Shown piece by piece: positions 43,728 through 54,624 of a DNA stretch of 64,000 nt; position 1 is the stretch's first letter, and every line of letters starts with the position of its first letter. The stretch is from Callorhinus ursinus (taxonomy: Eukaryota; Chordata; Mammalia; Carnivora; Otariidae), in assembly GCF_003265705.1 (NCBI RefSeq), contig NW_020313045.1, positions 2,346,818 through 2,410,817 of the forward strand, given 5' to 3'. The translations under genes and the position numbers were made by a program. The notes under the pieces were generated by a model. The model ran no database searches. It was not told the origin of the DNA and was given only the letters and a program-made list of their open reading frames with translations.

Positions 43728-43914
43728 TTTAAAAAAAGATTTTATTTTTTGAGAGACAGCACACACGCAAGAGTGGGGGGAGGGGCAGAGGGAGAGGGAG
43801 AAGCAGACTCCCGGATGAGCAGGGAGCCCGACGCGGGGCTCAATCCCAGGACCCCACGATCTTGACCTGAGCCAAAAGGCAGATGCTTAACTGACTGAAA
43901 CACCTGGGCACCTC
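43728..43914 (-). mobile_element. CAN-SINE, antisense
   Basis: It runs from 'aaagattttattttttgaga' to the degraded head 'aaacacctgggcacctc'. Flanks 'aaacaaaaagaactt' (43713-43727) and 'aaacagaaagaactt' (43916-43930) differ at one base. A G-rich stretch at 43775-43798 fits a quadruplex. Confidence 0.93.
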
Positions 43915-43929
43915 CAAACAGAAAGAACT

Positions 43930-44540
43930 TAACAGAAGTTACTGGTAAACATGATACTCCATAAAAAGGGTGGATTACAAAAGCGCACAGGATGACTCCA
44001 TTGTTTAAAAAAAATACACACACAACATCTTCAAATAAATGCACAGGGAAAAAGTCTTGAAGGTTACAGACCGGGTATCAGCAAATTTTTTTCTGTAAAG
44101 GGCCAGAGAGTAACTACCTCAAGATTTGGAGGCCATTGGTTTGGCACAGCTCCTCATCTCCGCCATCTTAGCATGAAAGAGGGTGTGTGCAATATGGAGG
44201 GGAATGAGTATGACAGTGTTCCAATGACCTCCTTTATGGAAACTCAAGTTTAGATTTCATATTATTTTCACATATCACAAAATATTATTCTCCTTTAGAT
44301 TTTGTTTCAACTATTCAAAAATGTAAATACCACTCTTAGGTCACGGGCCCTTTGAAAACAGATGGCAGGCCCGATTTGGCCCACAGGCCATAGTTGACTA
44401 AGCCCCGTCACAGGCCAAAATCTTCACGGTGGTTCTGTTTGTCTGGGAAGCAAGATTAAGAATGACTTTTGCTTTCTTCTGGAAACCTTTCAGTACCATA
44501 TGGATGAATGTATATGTATTAATCATTTTATAACTAGAAT
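43930..44540 (+). repeat. L1M-type 3' region, split by MER5-like element
   Basis: 'gcacaggatgactccattgt' and 'aataaatgcacagggaaaaa' stand before the DNA transposon. 'acggtggttctgtttgtctg' and 'gaatgacttttgctttcttc' stand after it. Together they follow the end of an L1M 3' region. Confidence is moderate because the copy is diverged. Confidence 0.5.
44071..44406 (+). mobile_element. MER5-like hAT-Charlie element with 8-bp TSD
   Basis: Left end 'ccgggtatcagcaaattttt', right end 'catagttgactaagcccc': degraded inverted terminal repeats. The body reads 'ctgtaaagggccagagagta' and 'ggcccgatttggcccacagg'. Probable 8-bp TSD 'gttacaga' / 'gtcacagg' (six of eight equal), as expected for hAT. Confidence 0.85.
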
Positions 44541-44544
44541 ATAC

Positions 44545-45555
44545 AGGGCAATTTTGTTCAGGGTGAGGTGGGCAGGGGAAGGAGGAAAAGAGTCTTGGGA
44601 GACACGGGGACTCTAAAACACACTGAAAAAGTGACAGACCTGGTAACCACCAGATAAGCAGTAAAAACTGTCAGCTGAGCCACAGATAACATTTTCAGTG
44701 GCCCTCATCATTCTCTGAAGTGGACAGAAACCACGTCTCTATTTGAAAACAAGCAGTAGGAGATGGAGAATTGAAACAGAATGAGGAAAAAAACCTAAAG
44801 TGAAACGTGCATGTTTCCTCACCAAAAAATAAAATTGTAGCACAATGAGTAGAGATAAGCACAAAAACCCTGAAAATATTATATAAAGCACTTCTCCCAC
44901 CTGTGTGTACATGAGAAGTTTCATATTTTCAGAATATATTCCATTTACTTCACAGAAACCTAACATGCAAATAGAATTTATTGTAAAATCCTTATTTGCA
45001 ATTCTTGTCAAAGGATACGTAAAATTCTTCAGGATTACAAAACAGATGTAACTGATGACATCCAGTCAGTATGTCCAGCTCTTAAAAAAATACACTCTAC
45101 ACCTACCCAGGGAGCTACACATGTAACATTCGGTTTTGTAGGCACAATGTCATAAAGCCATTCTAGCTGTCACCATTCCTGTAGAAAAACAATAAGACAG
45201 GAAAAACACAAGTTCTGGTGTTTCTTGTTAACATTTACCATGTGATCCTAGGGTTAGAGATGACACTGCTAAATATTCATGTCAGAATACAAGGCAGGCA
45301 GATCTTTCTAATTTTGAAAAGACTGTATCTGAAGGATGGAAGAAAGGCAACCCAATTATCTTAATTACTTCAAAACAAGTGACTTTTGGTTTGCCTTATG
45401 GTCCTTATATTCTTGTTCATTCTGTATATCTACAATGGCTCTCTCGAGAGCAAATTTGTATTTCTCCCTCTGCTTTTTTTATAAACAAAAAAAAGAATTT
45501 TTAAACATATGCAAATATTTTTAAAGATTTTAAAGATTAAATATTTTTATATTTA
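44545..45555. other. No gene seen; unique sequence
   Basis: No named repeat. A 90-codon reverse frame (44739-45011) is hydrophobic (L/F/I-rich) but has no start context, partner or family that I recognise. Confidence 0.4.
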
Positions 45556-45559
45556 ACTA

Positions 45560-45650
45560 CTAGAAATACCCATGAGCAAGAGCTGTCATCTCATAAAATG
45601 GTTAATTTCATGTTATGTGAATTATAACTCAATTAAAAAAAAATGTAGGC
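45560..45650 (+). repeat. L1M tail fragment (sense)
   Basis: 'ggttaatttcatgttatgtg' followed by 'aattataactcaattaaaaa' is the L1M 3' terminus with its A-rich tail. Confidence 0.65.
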
Positions 45651-45934
45651 AAGAAAAGCACAATCACACTGATTGAACAAAAAGGTGGGGATGGGAAATA
45701 TAATCCCTGACATAGCTCTAAATAATTGATTGAAAAACTTTTTAATTATTTTTGGATGATCTATTGTTTTGAACTATCCGTGCCTCTTCTCCCCCTCTAT
45801 TCACACACATACTAGGCATCTCATCCATCTGTCTGTCAACTTGAAGTTTTCATCCATAAAATAAGAGTCAGAATATTTTTCTTTGGCTAAGCGCTCATTG
45901 AACTATGAGAATTAAATGAGAGCAGTAAAAAGAT

Positions 45935-46785
45935 GGATAAGAACAAGTGTTGGCAAGAATGTGAAGAAACTGGAACCCTTTTCACATCACTAGCAGGGAT
46001 GTAATATATAGTACAGCTGCCCTGGTAAACACTCTAGCAGTTCCTCAAAAAGTTAAACATACAGGGGCACCTGGGTGTCTCAGTCATGATCTCGGTGGCA
46101 TCCGACTCTTGGTTTGGCTCAGGTCATGATCTCAAGGTCGTGAGATCAAGCCCTGCATCTGACTCCACGCTCAGTGGGGAATCTGCTTGGGATTCTCTCT
46201 CTCCCTCTCCCCTTCCCCACTCTCTCTTAAATAAATAAATAAACAAACATACAGTTACCACATGACTCACCAATTCCACTCCTATGCATATGGCCAAGAG
46301 AAATGAAAATATATCTCTATAAAAACACTTGTTCACAAATGTTTATAGCAGCATCATCCACAATAGCCACAAAGTAGAAACAACCCACATGTCCATCAAG
46401 TGACGAATGATGGATAAACAAACTGTGGTACATCCACACAATGGAATATTATTCAGCCATAAAAAGAAAAGTACTTATACAAAATGGATGAACCCTGAAA
46501 CATATAGGTCATGCTAAGTAAAAGAAGCCAGTTACAAAAGGCTACTTATTAAATGATTCCATTTATATAAAATGCCTCTAATAGGCAAATCTATAAACAA
46601 AGAAAGTAGATTTGCAGTTGCTTAGGGCTGGGAGTGTTGGTTTATAGGAGTGAATGGGCAGTGACAGCTAATGAGTGTAAGGGGGTTTTTTTAGAGATGA
46701 AAGTGTTCTAAAATTAAATTTCAGTGGTGATGGCCCCACAACCCTGTGAATAAGCTTCTAAAAAAAATGAATTGTATTATTTTAA
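45935..46785 (+). repeat. L1M 3' end (sense), split by a CAN-SINE
   Basis: 'aagtgttggcaagaatgtga' and 'ttcctcaaaaagttaaacat' stand before the SINE. 'tcaccaattccactcctatg', 'gtccatcaagtgacgaatga', 'atggaatattattcagccat' and 'cagtggtgatggccccacaa' stand after it. Best preserved L1M copy of the window. Confidence 0.92.
46065..46244 (+). mobile_element. CAN-SINE nested in L1M, 10-bp TSD
   Basis: It starts 'gggcacctgggtgtctcagt' and ends in 'aaataaataaataaac'. The TSD 'aaacatacag' is exact at 46055-46064 and 46245-46254. After the A-box region, 'catgatctcggtggc' replaces the usual 'cggttaagcg', a local rearrangement that looks copied from the element's own 'catgatctc'. Confidence 0.95.
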
Positions 46786-46789
46786 AAAA

Positions 46790-47285
46790 AGAGTGGTCAT
46801 CTCTAAGTGGGGAAGCTGGGGAGGAATAAAGGTGATAGTTGTTATTTCCTATTATAATCTATATAATGTGATGATTTCTAGCATGTTATTAATGTGTTGG
46901 AAAAAGTACATGCAAAACTGTACAGACATCACTGAATACACACTCTTTCCTCGTAACGTCAAGCCGGGAGAACCAATATATGTTTCCCTAGAGGGCTCCA
47001 CGCAGGCAAAACAAAATGAAGGCTCAAATTGCTGCTGGGTAACAACAAGCACCCAACGTACACACACGTATGAGAGGGTGTATGTGTGCGCACACGCCCG
47101 CATATGAATCTCCTGCACACAGAAATCAGTAACATGTGTCCATCCTGCAAAATTAAAAATACGTATCACAATAGGCCTTCCAAAACTGCTCTGCGCTCCG
47201 CAGAAACAGATGCAGACAGGATTCCCACACTCCAGGGACTCGCCACCAGAAAGACAGACCAAGTACGCCAATGCAGCGATGAAGC
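46790..47285. other. No gene seen; mostly unique
   Basis: 46790-46930 may still be old L1M text ('gagtggtcatctctaagtgg'). The rest is unassigned. Frames of 111 codons (+) and 152 codons (-) overlap here. They lack domains and coding-like partners, and I do not support them. Confidence 0.4.
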
Positions 47286-47289
47286 ATAA

Positions 47290-47960
47290 AGTGAACTGAT
47301 GAATGGGCACAATGGATGGACGGATTTGCAGAGGCAGAAACTTTAGAGCTAAATCTCAAGGAGGAGCTGGACTTGCCCCCAGGTGAACTGGGGGGACAGA
47401 GGAGGACAGAGGGTGGGAGGGACGAAGTGAAGTTGAAGTTAAAGTTGAAGGGGGTGTCCCTGATGAAATAAGTAGTAAACAGAGGGACCTGGAAGGGGGA
47501 GGAAAGGCGAGGCAGAGCTGGGAGGAGAAGGGTAAGTTAGACAGTGGCCTGGGACTAAAAGGACACCCACACACCTATGTCACTTGGACTTGAGCCTACA
47601 GGCAATGGGAATACATTGAACTAAGACCTACCACGAATTCCTACCAGTCCAATAATGAGAAAAACCATGTTGTTAGCTAAGCAGAAGAGGGCTCCGCAAA
47701 CAGAGGCTGGGGGTGAAGGGAAGGAGAGCAGTGAGAAAACCAGGGAGGAGGCTGTGGCAACTGGGCTGGAAGGAGGTATTTTGAGATGATCTGCAGAGGC
47801 GGCAGGAATGAGGAGGGGCGGGATGGAAGAGCTGCTCCCGGGCTGAGAGACCGGTCCTGGCTAAAGATAGATGGGGATGGAGTGGATGATCCTAAGATTT
47901 CGAGAAAAGAATCCATATTGACTTGGGTACGGGCAGAAATTGTTCACTGATGGCAGAGTG
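47290..47960 (-). repeat. L2 LINE (antisense), diverged
   Basis: 'gagctaaatctcaaggagga' and 'gaggctgtggcaactgggct' fit reverse-strand L2 poorly to moderately. A GAAGTT-type patch (47426-47452) and other G/A-rich stretches have expanded inside. The reverse-strand frames there (P/S-rich) follow from composition. Confidence 0.45.
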
Positions 47961-48035
47961 TTTCAAGGACCCTAAGCTGGTAGGCCACTGCAGAGGAGTC
48001 CAGAGGAGTCCAATCGACTTATTCTCCTGTACAGC

Positions 48036-48225
48036 GGACTCAGGAGCCAGATGGCCCGCGTACCAACCCAGCTCCACCAGCTGCAGACCTGCAAGTGCAT
48101 TATTTAACCTTTCTATCCCCACTTCCTTCACCTAAAACGGAGCTAATAATAAGATTTATTTCACAGGAGGAACATGTACATCAAGTGCGATAAAGTGCAT
48201 GTGCCACGTCAGTGCTGGCTATTTC
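48036..48225 (+). repeat. MIR SINE (sense)
   Basis: 'actcaggagccagatggccc', 'ctttctatccccacttcctt' and 'ataagatttatttcacagga' follow MIR. It is followed at once by another MIR in the opposite direction. A small tandem 'agaggagtcc' (47992-48011) lies just upstream. Confidence 0.75.
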
Positions 48226-48227
48226 TA

Positions 48228-48390
48228 CTATGGCGCCTACACGGAGATGAGTTATTTCCCTCCATTTTATATCAGAGACTGAGGCTCTGGAAAGACCTGT
48301 TTCTTACACTGCCAGTTAGAGGCAGAAACTTCTGTCTGCCTGGCTTCGGAGACGATGCTATTTACACCGCTGCTGCTTCCTGAGCTGCTC
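48228..48390 (-). repeat. MIR SINE (antisense)
   Basis: 'tccctccattttatatcaga', 'gactgaggctctggaaagac' and 'tgccagttagaggcagaaac' are reverse-complement MIR. With the copy before it, it forms a tail-to-tail pair. Confidence 0.65.
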
Positions 48391-48529
48391 ATTCAATTAC
48401 ACTCCAAGGGGTACGCGGAATTCCCAAACTGCCAGCTTCCACATGGCTTTGCCTTGATTTTTCGAGAATACCTGCACAAAAAGAGGGTGGTCAATGCATG
48501 AACGGAGTCCTGCTTCAGGACATGGGAAA

Positions 48530-48785
48530 GGACTGGAGGAGGCCTTCCCTGACCCCCGACATCAGTGTCAGTGGACGTCCACTCACTGCACAGCAAACTG
48601 TGTGTTCCCCCATTCGAAGCATTTATGCCACTATTTGGCAAGCGTCTCTTTCCTAATCTCTCTGTCCAACTTGTCGATAAGCCCTGTGAGTTCAGGGACT
48701 GTCCATCTCATTCAGTGCAACATCCTCAGCTTTAAGCACCAACCTGGAACGCTGGAAGTGTTAATTAAATGTGTTGCATGAATGA
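48530..48785 (+). repeat. L2 LINE 3' end (sense)
   Basis: 'aggccttccctgacccccga', 'gataagccctgtgagttcag', 'ggactgtccatctcattcag' and 'gtgttgcatgaatga' match L2 up to its 3' end. Confidence 0.82.
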
Positions 48786-49024
48786 TTCCAAGTTCTAATC
48801 CTGATTTTATATGTGTTTGTGTCAAAAAGTTGTATTATATGGTTAACAAAGGCCACATTCCTTGGCCATTCTGGAACAAAAGATAAAAGTCCCCTTTCCA
48901 ATTACGCATTAACTGAATGTGGCAGAAACCACTGGCTGTCTGCTCACCACCTCTTTCTTCTCCATCCCTATGAACAGGGCAGCAACAAGCACAATTCCAA
49001 GGAATGGATCAAGAGCGCCAGAAG

Positions 49025-49425
49025 CCAGATAAGGCTTCTTAGCGCAGACTGTCATAAAAAAACACCACAGCCTGGATGGTGTAATCGAACTTATTTCTCA
49101 GAGCTGTGGATGCTGGGAAATCCATCAAGGTACTGACAAGGTAAGTTTCATTCTGAGGCAGCCCCATCTCACTGCATGCTCAAAGGACCTCTGTGTCCAC
49201 GGTGGGAGGGAGGGTGAGGATGGAGAGAGGGAAAGAGAGAGAAAGACCATATGAGCGTTCTGATGTCTCTTAAGGGCACTAACCCCATCTTGAGGGCCCC
49301 ATCCTCATGACCCCATCTAACCCTAATTACCTCCCCCAAACCCCACCTCCAAATACCATCACACTGGGGATTAGGACTCAACACACAAATGTGAGGGGAC
49401 ACAAACATTCAGCCTATGACACACA
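49025..49425 (-). repeat. MLT1-like MaLR LTR (antisense)
   Basis: 'actgtcataaaaaaacacca', 'tatttctcagagctgtggat', 'gctgggaaatccatcaaggt', 'taattacctcccccaaaccc' and 'aaatgtgaggggacacaaac' are an MLT1-type LTR in reverse. It is a solo LTR without coding sequence. Confidence 0.7.
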
Positions 49426-49724
49426 GAAATCTCATTCCCTTTTGCAAGATACTGGATTCCCAGGCTTTCGTGCAACCAGGAATGGCCAGGTAATCCAGAC
49501 TTGGCCAAGAGGACATAATGAGAAGTCTGCTAGAAGGCCTGTGGGAAAGACTGTCCTAATATAAAAACTCTCTCTTATCTTCTTTTGGTTCTGATACCAG
49601 CTCCACTGGCACAAGGGAATCCTACACAGCACCAAGGAATTTTCCGGACACCAGCAGGGTGCCTGAGAATTCATCTCAATTCTGATACTGTCTACCTAGA
49701 GAGCACTTCAGAGCCCACAGGTTA

Positions 49725-50480
49725 AGGGTCCAGTCCTACAAGACTGCGCCCCCCCCCCCCCACCCCCCGCACTTCAGAGGCCAATCACAAGCCCAGGTTA
49801 TTACTGCTGGTGTCATTGGAGGCTCCCACACCCACCATGGGCTTCAGGCACCTGTCACAAGTCCAGGCTGTTACCTGTACTTCTGACCAACTGGCTATAA
49901 ATCGGAGGTCCCCCTGACCTCCTCCTCAGGTTCAATTAATTTGCTAGAGCGGCTCTGAGAACCCAGAAACGGTTTACCTACTAGATTACAGGCTTATTAT
50001 AAAAGGATATAACTCAGGAACAGCCAGATGGGAGAAACCCATAGGGCAAGGTATAGAGAAAGGAGCTTGGAGCTTCCACACTCCCTCCAGGTGCGCCACT
50101 TGCCCCAAATCCTCTTGTGTTTCCCAACACGAAGTTCTCTGAATGGGGGGGCGGGGGAAGGACGCGACAATGGGAAAGTTCCAACCCTCTAACCTTATGC
50201 TCAGCCCCACCTTAGGTGCCTTGCAAAGGTCATCTTATTAACATTACAAAAAACACCTTGATCAGGCTCACCACTTAGGAAATCCCAAGAATGTGGGGAG
50301 CAGTGAGCTGAGAATATGGGATGAACACCAAATATATATGAGAAATGACCAAACACATATTTCTCTTACCAATCCTAAAATTGTGCCTTCCCATCCTCTT
50401 CTTCCTGCCTTGAACACAGCTACATGAGGACACCATGTTTGGCACTATTACAACCACCTTGTGATCACTAGCCAACAGCC
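49725..50480 (-). repeat. Old ERV solo LTR (antisense), family unresolved
   Basis: 'tttgctagagcggctctgag', 'aacagccagatgggagaaac', 'agggcaaggtatagagaaag', 'gaaagttccaaccctctaac' and 'aaggtcatcttattaacatt' follow an ERVL-type LTR in reverse. It contains C runs at 49749-49761 and 49763-49768. No retroviral genes are present. Confidence 0.5.
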
Positions 50481-50633
50481 AAAAAGTCCACTTGGTTAGG
50501 ATAGCAGAGCAGCAAACTAGAAAGTGCCAGTGTCCGTGATTATAATGATTAAGCCACTGCTCCAGAAGAACTTCCTTCTTCCTTCTATGATGTGAGAAAA
50601 GTCATGGTTAAGCCACTGTTAAATGGGAATTGT

Positions 50634-50816
50634 TGGGAGCACCTGGGTGGCTCAGTTGTTAAGCGTCTGCCTTCAGCTCAGGTCCTGATCCCAGGGTCTT
50701 GGGATGGAGCCCTGCTCAGTGGGGAGCCTGCTTCTACCTCTGCCTGTTGCTCGCCCTGCTTGCGCTCTCTCTGACAAATAAATAAATAAAACCTTTAAAT
50801 AACTAAATAAATAAAT
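50634..50816 (+). mobile_element. CAN-SINE with exact 13-bp TSD
   Basis: It starts 'gggagcacctgggtggctca' and ends with 'aaataaataaataaaacctt' plus further AAAT units. The TSD 'aaatgggaattgt' is exact at 50621-50633 and 50817-50829. A deletion removes part of the mid tRNA-related region ('gatggagccctgctcagtgg'). Confidence 0.96.
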
Positions 50817-50829
50817 AAATGGGAATTGT

Positions 50830-51590
50830 CACATGTAGTAGGGTTTTTCAAACTCATAATACTGAGCAAATGCATGAAATACTTTAATGCACATCCACTC
50901 TAACTTGATATTGGCCACCCAACCTGAGTTGTAGACATTTGGGATTTGCAATCAAGTGAACACTACACTCTTCTATTCTGGGAGAAGAGAACTGTCATTT
51001 TGGAAATATTAAAGAGTCCCTACCACAGAATGTCTATTCTTCTCAAATTTTGTACCTAGGATTCATAACATTGCAGAACAGGATGAACAGTGCTAGGAAT
51101 ACAGATTACTTCCTTTAAAAAATAAGAGACTGAATCTCTCATTCATAAGAAGCCTAAATAAAAGACCAGAAATCCAGAAACTGAAGTTGTGGTATTATCC
51201 GCCTTTTTTTTACCACTTGCAAATTATGTTAACAAGTGCAAAACTTCACATCTTAAGGAGAAGGAGAGAGAGGTCTGGCAAGGAATTTCCCTGTTAAGAT
51301 TTGACCTAGTAATACCACTACAACAAGAAATGCTTTTTAAATGTTTTTTTCCATTCTGTACACTTTTTTGAAAACTGGTTTGTCATGAGTTGATTCAAAG
51401 GATGGGGTTAAACAAATTTCCAAAAAGAGCTTCAATTTGTAGAATCTACATGCTTATATGATGGGGGTTCAGTATTGCTTTTGTTGTTTTATTACAGTTA
51501 TTGTTAAGGGTGGTCTACCTTTTTGCCCAACAGTCTTCCATTAATATAAAACTCTTTTATTCTGGCTAAAGGAGGTTACATTTTACGATT
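50830..51590. other. No gene seen; unique sequence
   Basis: No named repeat or supportable exon. Confidence 0.4.
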
Positions 51591-51605
51591 TAAAATTGTA
51601 GAGGA

Positions 51606-51803
51606 GGGGCGCCTGGGTGGCTCAGTCGGTCAAGCGTCTGCCCTCGGCTCAGGTCATGATCTCCAGGTCCTGGGATCGAGGCCCCAGTCGGGCTCCGTGC
51701 TCAGCAGGGAGTCTGCTTCTCCCTCTCCCTCTGCCTGCTGCTCCCCCTGCTTGTGCTCTTAGTCTGTCAAATAAATAAAATCTTAAAAAAAAAATGTTTT
51801 TTT
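51606..51803 (+). mobile_element. CAN-SINE, common subfamily, 13-bp TSD
   Basis: It starts 'ggggcgcctgggtggctcag' and ends in 'aaataaaatcttaaaaaaaa'. The flank 'aaattgtagagga' (51593-51605) recurs with one change at 51804-51816. Confidence 0.95.
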
Positions 51804-51817
51804 AAATTGAAGAGGAA

Positions 51818-51903
51818 TACTCAAACAATGAATCATGGAACACTATATCAAAAACTAATGATGTAATGTATGGTGACTAACATAATAAAATAAAATTTTA
51901 AAA
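51818..51903 (+). mobile_element. 5'-truncated carnivore L1, ~85 bp
   Basis: 'tcatggaacactatatcaaa', 'aactaatgatgtaatgtatg' and 'gtgactaacataataaaata' are the 3' terminus of the young carnivoran L1 lineage. It is the only lineage-specific L1 piece in the window. 'aaattgaagaggaa' precedes it and 'aaactgaagaggaaat' follows it (from 51903), so its TSD is a third copy of the neighbouring SINE's target site. Confidence 0.8.
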
Positions 51904-51909
51904 AACTGA

Positions 51910-52585
51910 AGAGGAAATCCTTATATAATGTGCTTTATAATGACTCAAATAGCGCTGCTATGACAGACACAAGACAAACCCAAATCTTTTTCTGAGGTAC
52001 CTGAAGTGTCACATATAACTTTCTTTTCATGTTATGTCTATATAATTTATATTTCAAGATGAGAGGTGAAACCGCACAATTATTATCTTAAAAAAGGTTT
52101 AAATTACACCAAACATCTCAGAACAGCTATGACTTTTTCCAAGAGTTCTCAGACTCTGTCCTCAAAAGCATGTAAGTAAATACATTTAACTGAGAAGAAA
52201 ATCCTGCTCTGCTAGGGAGTGGGTAATTATCTCTCTAATTTTCCACACTGTCATCTCCTCAGAGACTATAAACTCTACAGGTAGCCCTATATTTAGTTCA
52301 CCTGTAGAGAAGTCAGCCAAGCCATGTTAAAGATCTTGGCTCTAAATAAATGTAGGTTAGAATAAAACACAGACTGTAAAAGGAGCTCCCTCTAGGGTTT
52401 TGGGTCTTAAGGCTCTGCCAACAGGCTGTTCCAGGGTCGCGAGTTAAGTCCCTTCGTGTCTGCAAATCTCTCTTAAGAAGCTAGACTCCTTTTTCTCCTT
52501 ACTCATTCATTCCTTCCTCTGAATCCAGCACATTTCATCAGGAGCCAAAAATGTCAAACATTTCCGTGGATAAACAGAAATCTGC
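51910..52585. other. No gene seen; unique sequence
   Basis: No named repeat or supportable exon. Confidence 0.4.
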
Positions 52586-52590
52586 AGGCC

Positions 52591-52717
52591 TGTGTGCGTG
52601 CATGCTTGTGTCTGTGTGCGCGCGTGTGGGTGCATGTGTGTGTGCGTGTGTGTGTGTGTGCTTGTGTGTGTGCGTGCTTTTGTGTGTGCTTGTGTGTGTG
52701 TGCATGCGTGCTTGTGT

Positions 52718-52770
<53 letters not shown>
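52591..52770. repeat. (TG)n microsatellite, 180 bp, compound
   Basis: An imperfect TG/CG/TGCT array (52591-52722) is followed by an uninterrupted TG run at 52723-52769 (47 bases, about 23 units). The uninterrupted part should be highly variable between individuals. Frames in all directions here are artefacts of the repeat. Confidence 0.97.
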
Positions 52771-52772
<2 letters not shown>

Positions 52773-53150
52773 CCTGCTGTTATTATGAGAGGGGACAATG
52801 TAATCCGCCTCGGGCACCTCTCTCTGCATCCATGCCAGGCAGGTCATTTTCTTTTTATCAGAAAGGAGAGCAGGTCATCGCATTTTAGAGCATGTTGACA
52901 CCAATACTAATAAAAGCAAGATAAGAAGTGGCTGCCCTTAAGGTGCCTGAACCTCCACCTAGCCTAAAACAGATATTTCACAGTTCCTACAGTGGAGCTG
53001 GCTCTGGAAAGTGATTTGACATCACACTGCCTTAACCACACAGACCCCAAGCAGGTTAACAGGAGAGCAGCAAAGTGCAGCAGGGATAGTAGAGATGCCT
53101 AACTCAGGAGGTCACTCCTCCCTCCTTCAGGCTAGCAAGATAGTTCCTTT
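52771..53150. other. No gene seen; unique sequence
   Basis: No named repeat or supportable exon. Confidence 0.4.
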
Positions 53151-53166
53151 AAGAAGGCAACAATGA

Positions 53167-53370
53167 GCGGCGCCTGGGTGGCTCAGTGGGTTAGGCAGTG
53201 GACTCTTGGTTTTGGCTCAGGTCATGATCTCAGGGTCGTGAGATCCAGCTGTGCATCTGGCTCTGCGCTCAGCAGGGAGTCTGCTCGTGGATTCTCTCTC
53301 TCCGTCTCTCTGTCCCTCCCCCTGCTCGTGCTCTCATTCTCTCTCTCAAATAAACAAATCTTTTTTTAAA
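53167..53370 (+). mobile_element. CAN-SINE, older subfamily, ~10-bp TSD
   Basis: It starts 'gcggcgcctgggtggctcag' and carries 'ggactcttggttttggctc'. It ends 'aaataaacaaatcttttttt'. The flank 'aaggcaacaa' (53154-53163) recurs as 'aaggcaataa' (53371-53380). Confidence 0.93.
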
Positions 53371-53772
53371 AAGGCAATAAGAAATGAGAACACTGACTTT
53401 TCAAGAAAACAGCAGAGGCAGAAACAAGGTCCATTCTGAATCACAAGTCTGAAAATAGCACTAGTGAACTAAGTGATCTGCTAATCAGTATCTTTTAAAC
53501 TTTTCAAGTTTTAAACTACTAATTTGAAAGAAATCTTACCCAAAGGTATAAACGTATAAATGTAAAAAGGGGCCAAGTTCTTCTCAGCCCACCCCCCTCC
53601 TGCAGCAGAGTCCAAGGAGGGCCCAGGTCACAAGTAGAAGTGTGAGCCTCCATACCACTCTGCCATTTCCAGGGCAACACTGGAGATTTTATTCCTCAAT
53701 GTCTTCTTTCATCTCCTCTTGGTAGCCAGTAGTTTCTCAAGATCACCCGTACACCTAAAATCCCCAGGGTCT

Positions 53773-53935
53773 GGGCGCCTGGGTGGCTTAGTCGGTTAAG
53801 CATCTGATTTCAGCTCACGTCATGATCTCAGGGTCATGAGACGGAGGCCAATGTCAGGCTTAAGATTCTCTCTCTCCTCTCCCTCTGCACCTCCCGCCTC
53901 TAAAAAAATAATAACAATAAATAAAATAAAATCTT
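53773..53935 (+). mobile_element. CAN-SINE, older subfamily, shortened
   Basis: It starts 'gggcgcctgggtggcttagt', then 'catctgatttcagctcacgt', and ends 'aataaataaaataaaatctt'. The middle is about 40 bases shorter than in its relatives. No clean TSD. Confidence 0.92.
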
Positions 53936-53974
53936 CAGTGAGATCCCAAATTCACTTGCAGGTAATCTAAGAAA

Positions 53975-54560
53975 CACACTATAAAACCAGATACTTTCTA
54001 CAACCTATCTTGACAAAGATTTATACACCTTCTCGAAAAGGTAATAAGGCAATGTGCATCAAAGGGCCTTAAAAAATAGTCCTATCTTTTGACCTTACTG
54101 TTCTCTTTCTAGGAATTTATTTATAGAAAAATAAATAAAAAATGCACTCAGGATGGCTGAACAAACTATTAAACATGGCATGATTTGTGCTAATGAAAAC
54201 AAACAAAATCAGCTAAATGGTCAACAGCAGGGCATTGTTAAATAAGTTACCACATCCATACGATGGTGTCTACTGTGCTTTGGCACTACGATGCTTCTAA
54301 TATAACAAAAAAAATGTAAAAAATTATAACTCCATAAAGTATTATCTAGAAAATATAAATATGAATGGATTGACAGACAAACTATAAAATTTACTTACTG
54401 AACTGGAATACTAAATCCAGTACTATCTTCCCTGGCAGAAGAAACATCAACATAAGTTTATCCGAGACTAACTTGCTGGGAGACACTGTATCCTGGCATT
54501 ATTGTAATTATTGGGAAGTCGATACAATGTTTCTATTTTCTAATGTGTTCATGTTCCACC
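53975..54560 (+). repeat. L1M/L1ME 3' region (sense), diverged
   Basis: 'ttctctttctaggaatttat', 'gcagggcattgttaaataag' and 'ttaccacatccatacgatgg' follow a common L1M 3' text. The later part is too diverged to trace base by base. Confidence 0.6.
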
Positions 54561-54624
54561 CTCCTTTTCCTTTTACAACTACATTGGTTACTTAAGATGG
54601 GCCTAAGGGAAGAAGTCCCACTAA

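Noticed and set aside
44739..45011. Hydrophobic 90-codon reverse frame that looks membrane-like
   Set aside because: AT-rich DNA read on this strand yields L/F/I by chance. No conserved motif, start context or neighbouring exon was seen.
46852..47310. 152-codon reverse frame opposite a 111-codon forward frame
   Set aside because: No recognisable family, no splice or promoter context, and two strands cannot both be coding. Composition does not look coding.
52551..52898. Cysteine/valine-rich frame of 115 codons, superficially like a small secreted protein
   Set aside because: It is a translation of the TG/TGCG microsatellite.
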